From positions 992,001-1,056,000 of the forward strand of contig VZRR01013053.1 of assembly GCA_013398015.1 (NCBI GenBank): a stretch of 64,000 nt of DNA. The letters run 5' to 3'. A program made the translations under genes and the position numbers. The notes beneath the pieces were generated by a model, which was given only the letters and a program-made list of their open reading frames with translations, was not told the DNA's origin and did no database searches. Shown piece by piece: positions 26,331 to 40,024 of this stretch. The stretch comes from Oreocharis arfaki (Eukaryota; Chordata; Aves; Passeriformes; Paramythiidae). The number at the start of each line of letters is the position of its first letter. Within the stretch, counting starts at the first letter, position 1.

Positions 26331-26734
26331 GCTCATTAGCCTGAGCTCTTGAACTCCATTAAAATGCTTCTGTAACATTTCATTAAAAAAATCACAGAAG
26401 AAATGAGAGATTAAGGGAAAAACTAGTATGAATTTGCAGACATTAACATCTGTTGAGCTCAGGCTTTAGGTTATAGTAAGAGAAAAAGAGAAGATGGAGC
26501 ACTATCATAGTGCGTCACGGGACTGACAAAAGAGAAATAGGGTGAATACAGTATTTGGTACATGAGGGAAAAAAGATGTTCAGAAAAAAATGGTACATAC
26601 AAAGTTATACAGTTTTAGAAAATCAAGGGCACAAGAGGAACAAAACAGAAGTGTGAGAAGTAATGAACTAAGCTTGTAGTGATTTCAGCCAAGTGTTTAA
26701 ATGCTGTCACAAGAAGTTTTGCATAGGCAAATAT

Positions 26735-26836
26735 TTTGGGTTTGGGTTTCTTTTTCTTGACAGGGGTGGTGGTATGGTGTGTGTGCTTTTGCTTTGGGGT
26801 TTTTGTTTGTTTGGGTTTTTACTTATTATTTTTATT
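26735..26836. repeat. T/G-rich low-complexity tract
   Basis: T-rich sequence with TTTGGG, TGGTGG and GTGTGTG patches. It contains no open frame of interest. Confidence 0.5.
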
Positions 26837-27839
26837 ATTTGAACCTAGGCATGAAATTCTTAAAGTTAATTGGATCTTAAATGGTGATATGTAGAAACAT
26901 TACGGTTTCGTATATGTGTGTTTGCATTTCAACCATAGGACTGAACCTTTGCAAGATTTTTAATCTTAATCCTTAGGAAAATGATATGCATGAGGAAGAA
27001 AGTAGTGGGATCTAGTATGCGAAGGCTGCCTATTTTAGGTCAGATGTTTGTGTTAGAAATATTCTACTCTTAGATTTGGAATTAATACTCATATTTGTTT
27101 CATGAAGTAGCTTGACACCTGTGGAGTGCAGAGTCTGGACTTCTCTGTTTTTACATGTGCTTTAACTAAAAAACTATTTGAAAATATATTTTAATTTCCA
27201 AATATTGTAAGTCACATAGTGAAAAGTCAAAGATTTGTTTAGGATTAATTTAAAGCATAGATTGCAATTCTGAACTAATACTGGAAAGCCAGACTGCCTA
27301 ATTGTGGCTCTTCCTTACTGCCAAAAGTCATCAGTCACTATTCATTGTGACTTTGCAGGAGTCTAATACTGGTGGATATATTAGTTTATAACCAGTGCAT
27401 TCTATCAAACATAAAAAAGATGTTCTAAACACTTATATTTAAATACTGCCCTTGTGGATTGATCAGTGCTTTCTGACTTTGTTTATCTATATCTTGACAA
27501 GACTCATACCCCCAAAATCCCACCAGGATTTCTTTTCTGCCCACTGAAGTATGCCTGATCTCAGTCTCTGCTCATGAGAACTTTCACTGTTCCTCTTTTG
27601 GAAACTTTTGGAAGGACTCTACCTCAAGAAATTGGGGATCTTGACTTTAGTTTCAGCTTCCTCATTAGCTATGCAATTGCACTTCGATGTGGTGGTGCAG
27701 AAGCTAGGGATCTAAATGTTGGTGGTTTCTTTAGTACTGTGTCACTGTAGCAGCAGCTGTGAGAGATACAGTTGTAGGGCAGGTATAACACAACAGTGGC
27801 AATATCATGTGGGACAAGGCAAAGGTCAGAGCTTTGCCT

Positions 27840-28510
27840 GAGAAAGCTGCATGGAGAGAAAGAGGTCAGTTTCCAGACAAGGTCATCTCATGTTATCGGC
27901 TCCCATGAAGGAAGTGAATGCCACCCATGGACTGCAAAGCAATGTGATATCAATAAAAAGTTTGGCTAAGCTCCAGATTTCCCAGAGGACTTTCATTGTC
28001 ATTCAGCCCATGCCAGTGGGAGGGAAACATGTCCTACAAGTACATACTTAGGTATGAGACCTTGATTGAGGCTAAAATATATGTCATGGGACCAACAGGA
28101 GACCCCCAGTCCCTGGAGAGATGGCTAGAGGATGAGGAGCTCAAAGAACCCTGATGGGAGCCCTGCAGAACCTCATCCATAGGGCCAACTGTCCTCTTTC
28201 CTTGTCACCCCAAGCATCTCATAGACTGGAAAAGGGATGCTCTGGAGAGTCTCTGGCCAATGTTTGGACAAGAGCTTCTCCCCAGATCTCTCCCAGGGCT
28301 GTTCTCAGCTCTGGTGCCCTTGGAAAGAAAGATCTGCCAGGTGGATGTTGTCAGTGTTGCTGGACAGAACAGGCAGCAGCCACAACAAGCAGTGCTCTGG
28401 GAAAACTGGCACCCTGGTGAGCCTTCCAGGCTCTTCAGTCCCAGCCTGGCCCAGTGGATGACAGTCCCAGTGTCCACAAGAGTGGCTTTACAAACCTTTA
28501 CCAAAGTGCG
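27840..28510. other. GC-richer islet, unidentified
   Basis: This stretch is visibly richer in G and C than its surroundings. Parallel open frames of 66-99 codons occur in several frames on both strands, as expected where stop codons are rare. One plus-strand frame near 28040-28152 reads YETLIEAK, VMGPTGDP and SLERWLEDEELKEP before a stop, which looks protein-like, but I cannot assign a family. Candidates are a processed pseudogene, a decayed retroelement internal region or an exon remnant. There is no clear polyA tail or splice boundary. Confidence 0.3.
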
Positions 28511-31500
28511 GAATTTTCCTACTAGTTACTACTGCTAATTACGTAATTGCAAAGAGTACAAAATAAGGATGTTTTTAAAATGAAAAGAGAGCTCCAGAGC
28601 ATTTTCCATCAACTTTATATAGTAACCAAGATACTACTGATGTATCTATTTGCATAATAACAAGTAATAGGCCATATTTTTTTAGTCATTGACTTCTAGC
28701 ATATTAAACAGCGAGTTAAATTTGACCATATATCAATGTGCTCATATTGTTTGAGTGTTACAGTAAGAAAAATGCACATACAAATGTTTTTTGCAGTGTT
28801 ATTCTCCTCTGACTGTCCAGGGAAAATCTATAATATCCTCCTGAGACTTTGAGAATACAGATGAGAAGACTAGAAAAATAAATGCTATTGCACCAGAATG
28901 CTACATAAAAGACTAAAGGAAGGTGTGGAAGTGCAACATGGTTTTAAAAACGGATTTAGAAAGCGTGATTTCATGACAGCACCGTGATTACTGAGAAATG
29001 TACTGCTAACAAATTAATTCACTTTTCCAGGCTGTATTGAAGGAGGGTTATAGATTTGGTATTTAGCAGTTCAAATTTCTCATATAAAAAGATAAGGTGA
29101 GGAAAAGGCCAGAAAAAAAAAAAAAAGGCAAACATGCATATATTTTTTGCACTGATTCAGTGTCATCTTTGCTCTTATTTTCATTGCCATCATGAAAATT
29201 GACAGCAAGACTTATCTGAACATTTAACATCTCTAGCTGGGAAATACAGGATTTTTCCTGTCATTATATTTTGTACAAGACTAGACATTAGAGGCATAAC
29301 CTCTGTCCTGATAATCTTATTTTTGCTTTGCTTCTCTTCAGTTACATATCTAATGTGCCCTGTAATTGATTGACAGCTGTGTTTCATTGCTTAAATAGAT
29401 AATTAGGTGATGGATGCCTAGGTGCTGTGCTTTTAGGAACTTAAGAATGGCTGAGGAAAAGTTGATTTTGAGTTCATAGTATGGCTTCTTTGCCTCTTAA
29501 CAGATAAGCTTCCAAGTGGCATCATAAAATGGCTTCCTGGTTGTGTTTGACTAGCAGTAAATATTATTTTTTACTTTGTCACAATAACTCTTTTGTAAGG
29601 TACTAAAATCTGTGTGTGCACGTACAAACTAAATGTTGCTTTAAGCCTCTAGTATTAAAAAAAATCGCAGGAGAACTATTTGGTTTAGAAACTGTGAGTA
29701 TGTAAATAAATGCTGAATTAGTGGCAACATAACCACTTTCTGGAGTTTGGGCATTAGCTCTTCTGAAGAACCTCTTTCCCCTGGAACTAAGGGATGGAAC
29801 TCCAGCATTCCACCTTGAATTCCAATGGCTTTGGTGGTTCTAATCTGACTTCTAAGATGCTGAGAAGTTACTGGAAGAGGAGCTGGTAGTTCTCTTGCCT
29901 GTGCTTGGCAGTGGAACTGTGACACAAAAGGAACTAAAGGCTTTGTTTTCAGTTTTCCAGGTCTCTGAGAAAAGACTAGAAATAAGGTTTCACTCAAGAG
30001 CTTGAGCTGTTGATTACTTGCCTTGAAAAGCGAACTTAGCCTTTTTCTACTTGTTTTAGACTTGACTGCAAATCAAGTCCTGGGAGAAAGGTTACATCAA
30101 CAGGCCTGAAACTTTTAAATGTTTGGTTTTGAAAAACCTGCCTCACATTCTTAGTTTACCATGCTATGGGTACTCTAAATCCAAAATTAAGTACTTTATG
30201 TTCATTCTTAAGCTCTTTGGAATGATATTGTTTCAGAGTTTTTGTACTCTTACTTGATCAATGTGAGAGGGCCTAACTACAGAGGGATGAGATCAGAAAC
30301 TTGAAAAAGATTACTCAGTTGTGATATTGTATTACAGATTTACTGCTTGTAAACTGAAAACTTTGGGTTTTTTTCTCATGTCCAAAGATGCTTAATTGTC
30401 AAAGATGCAGCTTTATTTTGTACTTCAAAGAAGAGGTTTTGTCCTTCTTTTCACCTTACATAACTTCAGTGAATACAATAACGCACAACTGCATCTAAGT
30501 TTAGGTAACCTCTATACTGTGGTTTCCACTCAAAATACAGTATGTACCATCAAATTCAATAAATAATAACAGGTGGTGATGCTAATCTAGTTGCCTCAGG
30601 AGTTTTCCTGCAAAGGATGGCTATATTTGGTTCATTTTTTAAAGTAGCTTATGCTGGGTAAGTGTAGGTTTCTCGGTGCAATCTATTTACAATTGCATGG
30701 GTGTTCTAGTAGATTTTCAGCCTTCTTTTGTGATTTTCTGTCCAAATCATTCTCTGCAGATGTAATAAACTGTTAAACACTGTCTGAAGAGTAAAATCTG
30801 CCCAGGACCTGTGTTCTTGTTCTGTCACCAGCTGTTTTATTAGAAACCTTACCTGGTCTCTGCAGACAGAGAAAGAGCCAAGGAAGTTTTGCAAAGATAA
30901 AGAGGGGATAACATGTGACAAGAATAGAGAAATTGAAGCAAGTGGAGATAAGATTAAAAGTGAGTGAAGTGGGGAGAGTAAGAGGAGATTCAGTTTGTTG
31001 GGATTTTCTGGTGGTTTTTTTTTTTAAGAAAACACATATTTGTTTATGGTGGATTTTAAATATTAAATATCTTGTACAGGAGGTGTGTTAGTGTGTCTGC
31101 TAAGCAGATTGGATCTGTTCAGTTGGAAGGTTCTCAGAAGTATAGCACATTCCTGGAAACCACAGACAAAAGGATGGAAATATCCTGTAAACCTCTGTCA
31201 GTGCTCCTTAAAGCAACTGTCATTCAGAATACAGAAATCCTAGGAAATAAAACCCCACAAATATTTTCGTTATAAGAAAATTATGCGTTTGACTACAGCA
31301 GTCGGAGGATGATCCTTCATGCCACAAGAAAAGCCTGAACTTGTGCTAGATGCTGCCTCGGTCAGTGAGAAGAAAACCTAATAATTTCCCAGCCTCCACA
31401 TATTTAAAATTTGGGGACCTTTCAGAGACATATCCATATTTGTGCATTTGAAAGCCTTAGTGCATTCATCCTCTTCTGCTTTACTTACGATTTCGACTGC

Positions 31501-34500
31501 AGTTTTTCAAAACCGACTGATTTTCTATGACTGATTTATTTTGAATGCACTTTTAATATATGTAAACTGTCAGGCATGAGATTCCCCTCTTCAGATGAAT
31601 CCTTAAGCCAGAAAAAAGAATATTACAGAAAGGACTTTAAAATGTATTTTAATGCTTTTTATGAATTTTAATTTTTAATGCGTAACTGAATATTTTTCTG
31701 TTTCATTGTAAGAAGCCCATTACCATAATTCTAGATGATGTTATATAATTAATAAAACCAAATGAGCTGCTTCTAATATTTAAAAATATCCTGAAACCAA
31801 GAGATATTGTGCATATTAGGTAGCCTGGTTTAAGCTGTCCATCAAGACAGAAGTCTTTATTGCTAGACTATTTGAAAGGAATGATATATTAACTCCGTGA
31901 GTTTTGTCTCCATGGTCAAGATTTCTTCCTGCTTGTGAGTAAATTCCGTATTAGGTGTTCACTTCTCAAAGATCCTCTTTGTGTGCAGCAACAGTATATA
32001 AAATATGAAGGAAATTCTAGATGAGTCTAGAAAAACAAAAGATACTGATATGGAAAAGCATAATAATGCAGATCTTCACTTGTGCCAGATGTAGAAATGG
32101 CTTTCACAATGGCATTTTGTTAAGACTGGCTTTCATCTGATTTTCTCTCTACTAATCTGATGCCTTTTCGTAGTCCTAGAATTATGAGCCAGACACGGTT
32201 AAGGGATAAAAGGGTTTTTACCTTAGTATTTCATGAGGATCCTTAGGTGCAACAATTCATCAAGGTGAAATATGCTGAAATGCACACCCCAATATATTGA
32301 ATAAACAATTTTATAGACCTTGCAAATTAGCATATCTGGAAAAGATTCCCCAATGAGAAGCTTAAATGAACGGCAGGACATCTCCCTATTCTAAAGTAAT
32401 CCCTCCAGATGGAGCTTGACCCTAGTTTACAAAATATGTTCTAGAGAGAGCCTTGGTTTCTCAAGACAGTGTAAGGCTTTCCGGCCGCCAACTGTGAGGC
32501 CTTTAGGATGTTTGGTCTTCTTGCCTAGCAGAATGCCAGGACTTAAGCAAAGGTACCAGGTTAAAGAATTGCAAGTATGTATGCTAATACTGAGAATACA
32601 TAAAAGGTGTATTAAAAGAAAAGGCACAAAATCATCATGGCATCAATCAATTTTGTAAAAACCATCTAAACTCGATTTGTATGTTGCTCCCTAAATCCCT
32701 CTATTAACTTTATTTCTTTTACATCATTAGTCTAATGATAGAGGTTCTGGTTGATGTTTTTTTCTTCCTCCTCAAAAGGAAAAGTAAAATTTAAAGTCTT
32801 TCTATTTGACTCATCACTTTTATTCTCCTGAGAACTAGCATTTTAATGACAGCTGGAAGATCAGTGGAAAAACTTAGCTCTGTGAAAATTTTATAGTTCT
32901 ATTGTTACTAGTGTTTTACCTGTTGGGGAAATACATGCAATGAAGGGTTTTTAAATTATTATCTTTTTCTCTCCTAATGGAATAGTCCATTTGAAAACTC
33001 ACAAGGAACTCACGGGGAAGGGAAACACTGACTGGAAAGAATTTTTTTCTTTATGAGTAGTAAGTCTTTGTTTTTAGTTTTCTCTCTCTTCAGATAAAGT
33101 GCCTGTGTGTACCTAAACCATCTTTTTACAATAAAATTTACAAAATACAAGTACAGTTAGCCATGCTGTAGCAAAATGTCACACATTTGTGTGTTAGTAT
33201 CACTATGATTTCTTTTACAATTGCTCTCAAAATGGGAAGAAATGAATGTTCAATAAAATGCCATCTCAGACTTTGAGGGGAGGTTTAAGGAGAGCTTAAG
33301 CATCACCAAAATCACCCAAATGAAAAAGGGAATATTCCTAAATCTACTCATGATGGTAGAACTGCTAAGCCAAACTAGATGTGATCCATGGGGCTTAAAT
33401 ACAGGAGCAGACATTCCCTTTCTGAGCACCACAGTCTGTCTCATAGTGCTCTGGGAGTTATGATTTCTATTCTGCCTGAAAGAGAGAAGATGCAGAAAGA
33501 AACTGTGCTGCTCTTATTCATTCTATATTCTTTTAGTCTCTTTCCAAGGTTTAGAATCAGCACTGGCAATGGAATATCTGAGTGCTTTCCCTATGCTCAT
33601 TTAAAATGCTAGTAGCATTTTAATGTAAAAGACATACATTTTTATCAAAAAAACACGTTATACTTCTGTTCTCATGAATCCACTAGATTTTTTTTCCTAG
33701 ATATTTGGTAGATAAATGTGCTGTGCTCAGAAAGGACAGGGCAATTTCCATTTGTTTTTCTTGAAGTGAATGTGCAGGTGTTGCCCTGAGTGGTCTAATC
33801 TTTATGGTTAACTAGTTTAGTGGAAAAGAGAGACAGGAAACTGTGACCCCACAGCTAAAAGGAAATAATTATTTAGTGTGAAATATAAATCCTTATAAGA
33901 CAGCATTTGATTTTTTTTCCCCACTTGATCTTTAAAGTTAGAAAAAGGGGAAATGAGAGGTAGGGTTTGAACTATAAACAACCAAGATTAACCAAAGTGT
34001 AGTTAGAAGAGCGAAGTGAAGAAATAAGAGCAAGTGAATGGTAGGGCTTGAGGTCCTTTGGTATTCTCAGCAAAAGTGAAAACTATATCCTTGGAAATAA
34101 AAGTCAGTCATACAGCTTGCCTATTAGTAGCAATGCATAGTAATTCTTTGCTATTGCCCTGAATTAAAATTTCCTTGTTGCAAATTTGAGCAAGACAGAA
34201 GGATGAGTGTCGTGAAGAGGTAACTGTTGGAACTCAGTGACTTAAATGGGTTTGTTGTTGAGATGTGGTTTAATGCAACATGAAGTGCAAACACTTGGCT
34301 GATCACTCCCAGGACGGAATTGTTTCAAGACAGTCAAAACAAACCCCTAGTTTGTCCATTTTGGTCTCTAATTAAAAAGACCATTAAGTATCTTGCTTTA
34401 TATTAGATAATATGAAGCTGTTCTGTGTGGTGGAAGAACTGGGGACAGCAGTCCATAGATAACCTGGCAGAGGTTTTCTTTTCTTTCCCATAGACTGTCA

Positions 34501-35454
34501 GATGGTAACCTCTTTAAAATGCTTCTCATTGTAAACACTTCTCTGTCACGTTGTAGAAATGTTAAACTTGTTTTCTCTCCCAAGGATTTACTCATTAGTT
34601 TATCTAGTTTGTTGTCTCAGCTGCATCAGATCTGCTGTTCGCACATGTTCTGCAGATGATAGATTTATAAAAGATTATTAAATTGAACATGCATGACAGA
34701 AGCCACTGACAAGTGTTCCATTAGCTAGTCATTACAGCTAGCTTGCTGTAAACTACCCTTAGAGTGGATAAATGAGTTAAAAGAGAAAGCAGTAATGCAA
34801 GCAGAGATAAGAAACTCTTGAAACGGAGAGGGGGAAAAACTTTCTGCTAATTAATGTTCCCAAAAATAAAAGTCTGATTGCAAGGATTTGTTGCTTTCTG
34901 CAGTGACTCAGAAAAAAAACAAATAAAAACCGACTAAAAAATACCTCAAGTTCCTAGGAAGCAGACAATATTCCCAAACTATTTTGGTTTACCCTATGTA
35001 AGAAAAAAAAAAAAAGTTTGAAAAGTCACTGAGAGTGGTATTTTGGGTGGGATGTTATTAAAAGATTTCTTTAATCTAGTAAAAACAATACAAGACATTA
35101 TGCATATTAAGTTCTGCCATATTTCTGTCTACACAGTAAAAAAAACCCCAGGCCTATTGACTATTTAATTGCTGTTCTTTCCAGAAGGAGAAGTAAACAA
35201 TAATATTGCAATTCAGTTTGGTTTTTGCTGTAAGATCATATCCCATACTTCTGACAAAATAGCAATTTCTAAATTTGAACTTGTCATTTGACTGGCGGAG
35301 ATGTTTATCCTTTGAGAGAAAGCGCAATGAGGGTGACTAGATTCTATTGTTACTGGTTAGTACAGAGGTTGTGGATTTATTTGTAATTAGGGTAAAAGCT
35401 GAGAAAATGCACCATTCTGCTATATGTAAGGGGTTTTTTTCTGTATTTTAACAG

Positions 35455-35552
35455 AAGATCTTTACTGCCGTGATGCTTTCTTTCCTCTTGACAATTCTAC
35501 AAGCTGCCAATAAAGATACTGTTGTCCCCAAGGCAGCCAAAAGAAGAAAGGA
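35455..35552 (+). other. Candidate exon a (speculative)
   Basis: Preceded by a good acceptor-like sequence (T-rich, then TGTATTTTAACAG) and followed by a donor-like GTAAGTAC at 35553. The 98 bases are open in one frame for 32 codons plus two bases. The product is a hydrophobic stretch, VMLSFLLTILQAAN, then a basic tail ending PKAAKRRK. This resembles a signal peptide or membrane anchor followed by a cleavable basic region, but no family is recognised. Chance acceptor and donor pairs are common in 64 kb, so this is an inference only. Confidence 0.2.
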
Positions 35553-35654
35553 GTAAGTACTGCTGCTGAGGTACGGTAGAAATTTAGAACTTTGATTTTT
35601 TGTGAAACACATTGTAGATCCTAATTGGACTTTGACCTCAAATGGTCTGTGCAG

Positions 35655-35703
35655 AGAGTATGTGTACACCCAGGATGAGGTGAAGAAGCAACACAGACTG
35701 AAG
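35655..35703 (+). other. Candidate exon b (speculative)
   Basis: Preceded by CTGTGCAG and followed by GTAAGAG, so both ends look like splice sites. The 49 bases plus the two left over from the segment at 35455-35552 keep one open frame: EEYVYTQDEVKKQHRLK. The intervening 102 bases would be a very short intron and contain a TAA in the unspliced frame. The phase match between the two segments is the main argument. No homologous protein comes to mind, and no further exon was recognised on either side. Confidence 0.2.
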
Positions 35704-37938
35704 GTAAGAGGCACTGGACGGCAAAGCCATGGCATTGTAATATTAAATGCAGATTGGCCATAAAATGATCCATGTATGAGCGATACATGGCCACAGAATT
35801 TAAGGGCTGATTGGTATATTAAGGACAGTGAGATATGTACTGCTGTGTTAAAATTAGGTAAGCTTATCTAGGGCATGCTTGTGCCTTTTGCATCTGACAG
35901 AATGCTTTGGTCAATAGTGCCCTTTCTTTAAGCAGGTGTTAGCCGTAATAACAGGCTATTGTGATGTGACTTGTCCTCTATAATACATTTTTCACTTTTC
36001 TGCAAGGCCCATTTGGAACTACAATAATTTTTCTTCAGAAGAACTTTTGAGCACAGCAATAATCAAAGGCAGTTTCAGAGGGTGTCATTGAGAAGGTTTC
36101 TTGTGTGTTCAACAAATGGAAATAAATTGAAAAGTAACATTGCAGTGTCAATGAGATGGCATGAAATGGATCTGTCCTCACGTAACTCACTTACTAAGAA
36201 GTGAACAATGAAAGAATACAGCTACCCTCCTCTTAAAACGCTTGTCATATTACTTTTTTGCATCATGATCCAAGGTGTTTGTGTTTAGCCTGCCTTGTCA
36301 GATGATTGGGAGAATACAGTTTTCCAAACCACTGTAGTTAAAGAAAATTCTGTGATTGTGTGTCAGTGTGTTTTGCTCCTTTCTGTTTTGAACTAACATA
36401 ATTTAAAATAAAAAATCTAAAAGTTATTCTCTGCTTTTTAAAAAGAACTCTGTTGAGATCAAATAAGAAAACTAACCCTAAATTATAGTCAGAGTGGAAT
36501 AATATGTTCTAAATTAATAATTTTTTCGTCAAATGGGAATGGGGTCTTCAGTTTTGTAGACACCTGACTTCAGTCTTTAACCCGCAGAAGGCATTTCTTT
36601 GCACAAAATTGCATTTGAACAGAAAAATACACCTGCATTCAAATGAAACTGGATATCATAATCAAATTCTGCAAATCCCATGAAAATTCTGCATTATTTA
36701 ATTTTCTGGTAAGACAGCACTGAAGCAAAATTAGGGATAAACATAGCTTGAGACCAGGAGAAAAGGAAGTAGTACTCATTTAGAGCAATAAGTTCTTGGA
36801 ATGAAGGACAGGAAGAAGAAGATGGATGACTTCTTTGAGTCTAGATGCTGTTATCAGGAGATTTATCCCATTCTTGGTTATACCATTCATCAGTGTCAAG
36901 CTGGAGACTAGTGGTGCTTATTGCTAACAATTATTGATCAGTGGAACTGACAGCAGATTTATAACTGGACATGATTGCATGGCTCCAGACAAATGAAAAT
37001 ATCACACCTCTTGTTCCCCTTGTTTTCCAGTCAAGAAGTCATCTTTGTATTCTGCAGTAAGTCTGATGGAATGGTAAACCCAACCCTGGTTTAGCACAAG
37101 ATAGAATTTTTAAATTCAACAAAATTATGTAAATTAAATTGCTGTATGCCTAGTAAATTCACAGCTGTTTAGTTCCTAGTAACAAGACAATTTAACTCTC
37201 CCAATAAATCATAAAACAAAAAAGAGACATAATTTCAGTGATTTTTTTCAAAACCTTGTTTCCAGACACGGCTACTTACACTGACCAGTAGAAGAATCAC
37301 ACAAACTCCAATGTACAGTAATGCTGTCTGCTTTGGTGCTCTTTTCACAAACACACATGCACAACAACAACAAAAAAAAAAAGGTGAGGAGAAAGCAAAG
37401 AGAAATAGTCCCTAGAGACATAACCCAGAATTAATATTCTGGTAGACTTGGTCCTTGTTATGTCTTCAATGGCAAAAACTGTTCTCCAACATACAGGTAG
37501 AAAACTGTGCAATTTCACATCGAGCCTGAGAGTAGCGTTTTTTTTCTTTGTGGTGTGAACTCTGATGGACATCGGTAATGAGTAGGTGAGTTTGTAGACT
37601 TGTTTCTGTTGAGGTGTTTATTTCAGATATTGTTGATAACTTTCTGTGTTGTTCTCAAGACCTATCTTAGTCTATTCAGGCTAAGCAGCCTGAACTTTAT
37701 AGTGTCCACACAGACACTTGGATCTCTCCTGGGAAAAGGCTCTGAATTAGTTATCCACCTCTGTGTGTACGAGTAGGTTAAGTTGTCCTTTCCAAAGTAC
37801 ATTCCCTTGTACGAGTTTAGAGAAAATGCTTTGTCTGTCATTCTGCTGGCAAAATATATAAACCTAACCTCTTAAGGACTTTTGAACAGCTAGTCTTAAC
37901 AGAACAGCACATCTTTCCTCTCAGGAAAAAAAAAAGTG

Positions 37939-37968
37939 TATCTGTACTAGTTTTATCTGTACTAGTTT
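37939..37968 (+). repeat. 15 bp direct tandem duplication
   Basis: TATCTGTACTAGTTT occurs twice back to back. It is a small replication-slippage event with no further context. Confidence 0.7.
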
Positions 37969-40006
37969 ACCACATTCAGTACTTCTTCTCACGTTTTCTC
38001 AATTCTCCAACAGAAATTCAACTCTTCACATCATCCAATATTTCTGTAGCTATGCTGTTCATTGTAATGTTAGACAAGGTCCACATGCTACATGTGTGTA
38101 TCTTACCTTTTTACTTATTTTCTTTTGTAATGGCCTTGCATACTGCTGCTTATGTCCTCTTCAGCCTGCCTTCAGTAGGAGCAGAAGTCTTGTCATGGCT
38201 ACTGTTGAACTACATCGATCTTATGAGTTCTAATATGAACTGCAAGACCAAACTCTTAAGTCTGACACCTTCTTCTTGGATTTACAGATTATTATTCACT
38301 ACTCAGCTGATAAACATAGTTATTTTTATTAATTGATTTATCTAACGAATCTGTTGGCCCCTTCTTCTTTGGGTTTTGGGAAGTGAGACACATAAAATCA
38401 AGTCTGTATGCAAGGACCCAGAATATTTCTATGTGTCCTAGGTATATCAGTTCCCATTCTGCTGCCTGTTTTCACATTTTCCTCCCACCTGCGATCAGAC
38501 ATTTATCAAACACAAGTCGGCATAAATTTTTGGTGATGAATCTCTTGTTTTTGGATTAAATGGAAGCAACAAAATTCCCTGTTTCACAGCCTGCCTTTTG
38601 TATCTCTCAGTGCTTCCAGATTCCGGTGCAGAACTTACAGGCATCAGTGGGGTTTGGTCTCTCAATTGGAGAGCGCAGAACCAAAAGTTCAGGTTGCAAT
38701 ACTGGCAGCTGAGGATCAAAGTAAAACAGTTTTCCTTGGTCGGGTTTGGTTTGGATTTTTTATTCTTTGCCATTCTGACATCAGGTTTGTGTTCTGCTTA
38801 AGGCAACACGAATTCAAAGTGTAAGACAGGAAACAAGGATACGACATAGTGTGTTCTAGGTAAGCTTGCCATAGCAATACCTCTGGCAGATGTAGAAGTG
38901 AAGCTCTGTCAACTCAGATAGAAGCAGAACTGAGTGAAATGGAAAAGAACATACGTGATTTGACAGTACTAAAAATCCTAAAGGTTTTTTAGTCTCTGTG
39001 GCATCAACTTGGTTTTTTTATCATCATAATTTTCTTTGTTGAGAAGAAATATTTGGATTTTTTTGGTTTGTGTTTTTGTTTGGGGGCTTTATTTGGTTAT
39101 ATAATGCTTATTTCCAAAAAGTTTTTAGATCATGAGAGCAGAACACCATCTCTCATTTTGGTAGCAAAGGGTCACAGCAAAAGTCATGACTTTTAAGTTT
39201 ACACAATAATAGTGAGAGTGAATTCTGAGCATATTTAGTTTTATACCAGAGTATCACTGAACTAATGAAAGACTCAGTAGAAAGGGAATAATGTGATAGA
39301 ATAACAAAGTCTGTGCCTTGGATATATTTCTCCCATTGCCTTCAGTATGTCTAGGATCTCCATCAGAGTAAATTATCTGGCAGCTCTGACAGCTCCCAGG
39401 TCTCGAGCAAGTCATGGAGTAGAGACATGTTTGATGTTGAATAATCTCATCCTAGGCTAATAACAGAATAAAATTCAAACATTCACAGAAAACTTCTCTG
39501 GGGATTTTGTGTTTGTTTCATTCCTCTTTCTAAAGAACTTCTAGATAAATCCTCAAAACCTACCATAATTTTCGTAAGTGCTTTAAGAATACTGGCTTTC
39601 ACAGAAATACTTGGCACTGAAGAGGGCTTAAGTCCACAGCAGTTGCTAAGAGTTCTTTAGACTGTGGTGCAACTAAACAAGAGTAGTATTTATGCCTATG
39701 ATCACTGAAGTCCATATATACCAGCTAAATTACCTGCTAATGCTTCTGAGTGTAAAAAACGTGAACAGGAGTAGTTTCAGACTTCTTTTAGGGGGATAAC
39801 TCTATTCCTCAGTGTTTACAGGGTCCACAGGGAAGCTCTGCCTTCTCTTGCTTTCAGGGACAGATGCAGTGAATGTTCAACATCACTTCTGGATGCTAAT
39901 GCTGTAGGAGTCTTCCAACTCTGAAGTCTCCTTTGACAGAAGACAAGAGATACCTGCTTTAACATTTTCTCTCCTTCTACACAATCATGGTAGTCTCTAG
40001 ATTGAA

Positions 40007-40024
40007 GGGGGGTGGGGGTGGGGG
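40007..40024 (+). repeat. G-rich tract
   Basis: G6-T-G5-T-G5. There are three long G tracts with single-base loops. A fourth tract would have to come from splitting G6 or from the nearby GAGG. Possible G-quadruplex on the plus strand. Confidence 0.5.

Larger units (their letters stand above)
18611..35454. other. Long non-coding stretch with a few anomalies
   Basis: About 17 kb without a supportable gene. The smaller features inside it are listed separately: a TTTTTTG microsatellite (20.2 kb), a palindrome (20.67 kb), a related segment pair (21.8 and 23.0 kb), a poly-C/poly-T tract (22.9 kb), a hairpin (26.3 kb), a T/G tract (26.7 kb) and a GC-richer islet (27.8-28.5 kb). The remainder is AT-rich single-copy-looking sequence. 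Some parts could be conserved non-coding DNA, but that needs an alignment to other genomes. Confidence 0.5.

Noticed and set aside
34600..34920. Sequence that looks like an evolutionarily conserved non-coding element
   Set aside because: The impression comes only from word texture. Conservation cannot be judged from one sequence; alignment with other amniotes would decide.
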